DNA from: Acidovorax sp. HDW3
Lineage (GTDB): Bacteria; Pseudomonadota; Gammaproteobacteria; Burkholderiales; Burkholderiaceae_C
NCBI RefSeq assembly: GCF_011303755.1
Contig: NZ_CP049885.1
Location: 150,001 to 214,000, forward strand
Reading direction: 5' to 3'
Length of the DNA: 64,000 bases
Below the pieces are notes generated by a model. The model searched no databases. It worked only from the letters and a program-made list of their open reading frames with translations, and had not been told where the DNA came from. Position numbers and translations under genes: made by a program. Below, piece by piece: positions 61,607-64,000 of the stretch (position 1 is its first letter; every line of letters begins with the position of its first letter).

Positions 61607-61807
61607 ATGTCCCAGAATTCTTCCTTCTCGTCTCCAGAATCAGAACCGACCCCGCCCCGGGTGGAAGATCGGCCGTTGCCGCGCCTGGACATCAAGCCGC
61701 CAACGCGTGCGCAGCGCGATGCGATGCTGGCCAATATCCGGCGCTTGCGCGAGCTCGACGAGCGCGACCGCCTGGCCCGCGAGCGTCAGCAGGTGGGCAA
61801 GGCGTAG
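61607..61807 (+). CDS. Small conserved-type protein, 66 residues
   Basis: A 66-residue basic-acidic protein with a Ser/Pro-rich N-terminus (SQNSSFSSPESEPTPPR) and a helical C-terminus (RDAMLANIRRLRELDERDRLARERQQ). The ATG at 61607 has AGGAAC at good distance; the frame is open a further 31 codons upstream but that part is Arg/Trp-rich and unlikely to be coding. No cysteine and no TM segment. No family recognised. Convergent with glcD, 16 bp apart. Confidence 0.6.
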   Translation: MSQNSSFSSPESEPTPPRVEDRPLPRLDIKPPTRAQRDAMLANIRRLRELDERDRLARERQQVGKA

Positions 61808-61823
61808 CCGGTGCCGCCCGCGC

Positions 61824-63311
61824 TCAAAAGCGCGGCAAATCCGGGTGCGCCAGGCGGCCGCCGCGCACCAGCATCTGGCCGTAGTCGGCGCAGCGGTTGA
61901 GCGTGGGCACGGCCTTGCCGGGGTTGAGCAGGCCGGCGGGGTCAAAAGCTGCTTTGAGGGCGTGCATCTGCGCCAGCTCCTCGGGCGTGAACTGCACGCA
62001 CATGGAGTTGAGCTTCTCCACGCCCACGCCGTGCTCGCCCGTGACGGTGCCGCCCATGGCGACGCTGGTCTCCAGGATGTCGGCGCCGAACTGCTCGCAG
62101 CGGCGCAGCTGCTCGGGGTCGTTGGCGTCGAACAGGATCAAGGGGTGCAGGTTGCCGTCGCCGGCGTGGAACACGTTGCAGCAGCGCAGGCCGTATTTTT
62201 TCTCCATCTCGGCAATCGCCAGCAGGATGTCGGCCAGGCGTTTTCTGGGAATGGTCGAGTCCATGCACATGTAATCGGGGCTGATGCGGCCGCTCGCCGG
62301 GAAGGCGTTTTTGCGCCCGCTCCAAAAGCGCAGGCGCTCGGCCTCGTCGCGGCTGACGGCAATGGCGGTGGCGCCGGCGCGGCGCAGCACGGCGCTCATG
62401 CGCTCGATTTCTTCGGCCACCTCCTCGGGCGTGCCGTCGCTCTCGCACAGCAAGATGGCGGCTGCGTCCAGGTCGTAGCCGGCGTGCACAAAGGCTTCGA
62501 CGGCGGCGGTCATGGGCTTGTCCATCATCTCCAGCCCGGCGGGGATGATGCCGGCGGCAATGACGGCGGCCACCGCATCGCCCGCCTGGCGCACGTCGCC
62601 AAAGCTGGCCATGATGCAGCGCGCGAGCGGCGGCTTGGGGATGAGTTTGACGGTCACCTCCAGCGCCACGGCCAACATGCCCTCGCTGCCGATGACGGCG
62701 GCGAGCAAATCCGGCCCCGGCGTATCGAGTGCGTGGCTGCCCAGCTCCAGCGCCTCGCCCTCGGCGCTGAAGCCGCGCACGCGCAGCACGTTGTGCAGCG
62801 TCAGGCCGTATTTCAGGCAGTGCACGCCGCCCGCGTTCTCGGCCACGTTGCCGCCGATGGTGCAGGCGATCTGGCTGCTCGGGTCGGGTGCGTAGTACAG
62901 GCCGTGGGCGGCGGCGGCTTCGCTGATCGCCAGGTTGCGCACGCCGCACTGCACGGTGGCGCTGCGCGCTTTGGGGTCGATGTGGAGGATGCGGTTAAAG
63001 CGCGCGAGCGAGAGCGTCACCCCCATGGCGTGCGGCATGGCGCCGCCCGAGAGCCCCGTGCCGGCGCCGCGCGCCACCACCGGCACCTGCAGCTGGTGGC
63101 AGGTGCGCAGCACGGCCTGCACCTGCGCCTCGGTCTCGGGTAGGCATACCACCAGCGGGCGCTGCCGGTAGGCGGTGAGGCCATCGCACTCGTAGGGCGT
63201 GGTGTCCTCGGCCTGCCACAGCAGGGTGTGCGCTGGTACGCAGCGGGACAGGGCCGCCACCACGGTGCGTTGGCGGGCGGTGCGTTCGGCGGTGGGGGCG
63301 GCGGTGTTCAT
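61824..63311 (-). CDS. glcD: FAD-linked oxidase, glycolate oxidase subunit GlcD-type
   Basis: A 495-residue FAD enzyme of the GlcD / D-lactate dehydrogenase family. The PCMH FAD-binding domain (VVARGAGTGLSGGAMPHAMGV, CTIGGNVAENAGGVHCLKYG) is N-terminal and the FAD-oxidase C-terminal domain carries FHAGDGNLHPLILFD and GEHGVGVEKL. The glcE and glcF partners are not beside it, so it could also act alone as a D-2-hydroxyacid dehydrogenase. It lies 10 bp behind purU on the same strand and is probably cotranscribed. Confidence 0.9.
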   Translation of the reverse strand: MNTAAPTAERTARQRTVVAALSRCVPAHTLLWQAEDTTPYECDGLTAYRQRPLVVCLPETEAQVQAVLRTCHQLQVPVVARGAGTGLSGGAMPHAMGVTLSLARFNRILHIDPKARSATVQCGVRNLAISEAAAAHGLYYAPDPSSQIACTIGGNVAENAGGVHCLKYGLTLHNVLRVRGFSAEGEALELGSHALDTPGPDLLAAVIGSEGMLAVALEVTVKLIPKPPLARCIMASFGDVRQAGDAVAAVIAAGIIPAGLEMMDKPMTAAVEAFVHAGYDLDAAAILLCESDGTPEEVAEEIERMSAVLRRAGATAIAVSRDEAERLRFWSGRKNAFPASGRISPDYMCMDSTIPRKRLADILLAIAEMEKKYGLRCCNVFHAGDGNLHPLILFDANDPEQLRRCEQFGADILETSVAMGGTVTGEHGVGVEKLNSMCVQFTPEELAQMHALKAAFDPAGLLNPGKAVPTLNRCADYGQMLVRGGRLAHPDLPRF

Positions 63312-63321
63312 GGGTGGGGTA

Positions 63322-64000
63322 TCAGCGGAAGACGACGGTCTTGTGGCCGTTGAGGAGCACGCGGTGCTCGCTGTGCCACTTCACGGCGCGCGCCAGCACC
63401 TGGCTTTCAGTGTCTCTGCCGCGCGCGGTCAGGTCTTCGACGGTGTCGGTGTGGTCGGCGCGGGCCACGTCCTGCTCGATGATCGGGCCCTCGTCGAGGT
63501 CGGCGGTAACGTAGTGCGCGGTGGCGCCTATGAGTTTGACGCCGCGCTCGTGCGCCTGGTAGTAGGGCTTGGCGCCCTTGAAGCTGGGCAGGAAGCTGTG
63601 GTGGATGTTGATCGCGCGCCCGGCCAGGCGGGTGCACAGGTCGTTGGAGAGCACCTGCATGTAGCGCGCCAGCACCACCAGTTCGGCGCCTTCGGCTTCG
63701 ATGATCTCGTACTGGCGCTGCTCGGCCTGGGCCTTGGTGGCGGCGCTGACCGGGATGTGGTGAAACGGTATGTTGTAGCTGGCTGCGAGCTGGTAGAAGT
63801 CGCGGTGGTTGCTGATGATGGCGCGCACGTCGATGGGCAGCAGGCCGCTCTTGACGCGAAACAGCAGGTCGTTGAGGCAATGGCCTTCGCGGCTGACCAT
63901 GAGCACCGTCGGCATGGGCGCGCTTTGCGCGTGCAGGCGCGCATCCATCTGGTAGCTGGCGGCAAAAGGTGCCAGCGCGGCCTTGAGCGCGGCCAGGTCA
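63322..64000 (-). CDS. purU: Formyltetrahydrofolate deformylase PurU, 5' end beyond the window
   Basis: The C-terminal 225 residues or so of PurU, which hydrolyses 10-formyl-THF to formate and THF. The frame is open to the window edge, so the N-terminal ACT domain is cut off. The formyltransferase-like part is complete: ISNHRDF, ELVVLARYMQVLS, the active-site Asn-His-Asp set in NIHHSFLPSFKGAKPY and HYVTADLDEGPIIEQD. Length from the visible part fits the usual 280-290 residues. It heads the purU-glcD unit. Confidence 0.93.
   Translation of the reverse strand, partial: DLAALKAALAPFAASYQMDARLHAQSAPMPTVLMVSREGHCLNDLLFRVKSGLLPIDVRAIISNHRDFYQLAASYNIPFHHIPVSAATKAQAEQRQYEIIEAEGAELVVLARYMQVLSNDLCTRLAGRAINIHHSFLPSFKGAKPYYQAHERGVKLIGATAHYVTADLDEGPIIEQDVARADHTDTVEDLTARGRDTESQVLARAVKWHSEHRVLLNGHKTVVFR

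Overview
The window is one contiguous piece of a GC-rich chromosome from a betaproteobacterium, most likely a Comamonadaceae (Acidovorax / Melaminivora / Alicycliphilus type). The signs are the Burkholderiales-type 23S-5S end, a LiuR-led leucine catabolism cluster, the pilT-cNMP-pilU arrangement, the rsmI/yraN/diaA/BON cluster, and a dispersed TAGCTGCT.GCGCTT repeat that I associate with this family. No phage, transposase, CRISPR array, tRNA or known defence system is visible.

Layout. 1-1790: the 3' part of an rrn operon (23S, 5S, terminator). 1825-7249: liuR, isovaleryl-CoA dehydrogenase, beta-carbonic anhydrase, AceK and a thiolase, tightly packed, with two ACGT-type palindromes at liuR. 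7268-22161: a chemoreceptor, a cNMP-SLC13 permease with a periplasmic-binding-like partner, an ImmA-like protein without its catalytic Glu, PPK2, DUF4197, YchJ, a peptide-type SBP, a diguanylate cyclase, a HAD phosphatase, a patatin lipoprotein and an AraC regulator. 22246-33810: liuB, liuC, a DUF4126 membrane protein and liuD; a nested pair of non-coding inverted-repeat elements; an alkaline-phosphatase-fold membrane protein; liuE; a small DUF1289 protein; a DsbA-fold protein; a cNMP-CBS-DUF294 protein; an exonuclease. 33789-38674: a second chemoreceptor and a c-di-GMP phosphodiesterase. 38665-48357: a complete HAAT-type ABC transporter between two AMP-forming ligases, then an orphan SBP. 48532-64000: a Crp/Fnr regulator, ComM-like ATPase, rsmI, yraN, diaA, a BON lipoprotein, a beta-hydroxyacid dehydrogenase, pilU/cNMP/pilT, yggS, two zinc-ribbon membrane proteins, a class V aminotransferase, an HTH regulator, a 66-residue protein, glcD and a truncated purU.

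How the genes work together. LiuA (isovaleryl-CoA dehydrogenase), LiuB/LiuD (methylcrotonyl-CoA carboxylase), LiuC (methylglutaconyl-CoA hydratase) and LiuE (HMG-CoA lyase) make up leucine degradation from isovaleryl-CoA to acetyl-CoA and acetoacetate. The operon with liuA adds carbonic anhydrase (bicarbonate for the carboxylase), a thiolase (acetyl-CoA metabolism) and AceK (switch to the glyoxylate shunt when carbon arrives as acetyl-CoA). The HAAT operon links uptake of a carboxylic acid to its CoA activation. Four proteins carry cNMP-type domains, two handle c-di-GMP, two are chemoreceptors and two are type IV pilus retraction ATPases, so sensing and surface motility are well represented.

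The most unusual material is non-coding: a dispersed repeat family that often sits directly at stop codons and in places appears to overlie coding sequence, and a 223-bp MITE-like element with 22-bp terminal inverted repeats and an 11-bp target duplication, inserted into a second inverted-repeat element behind liuD.
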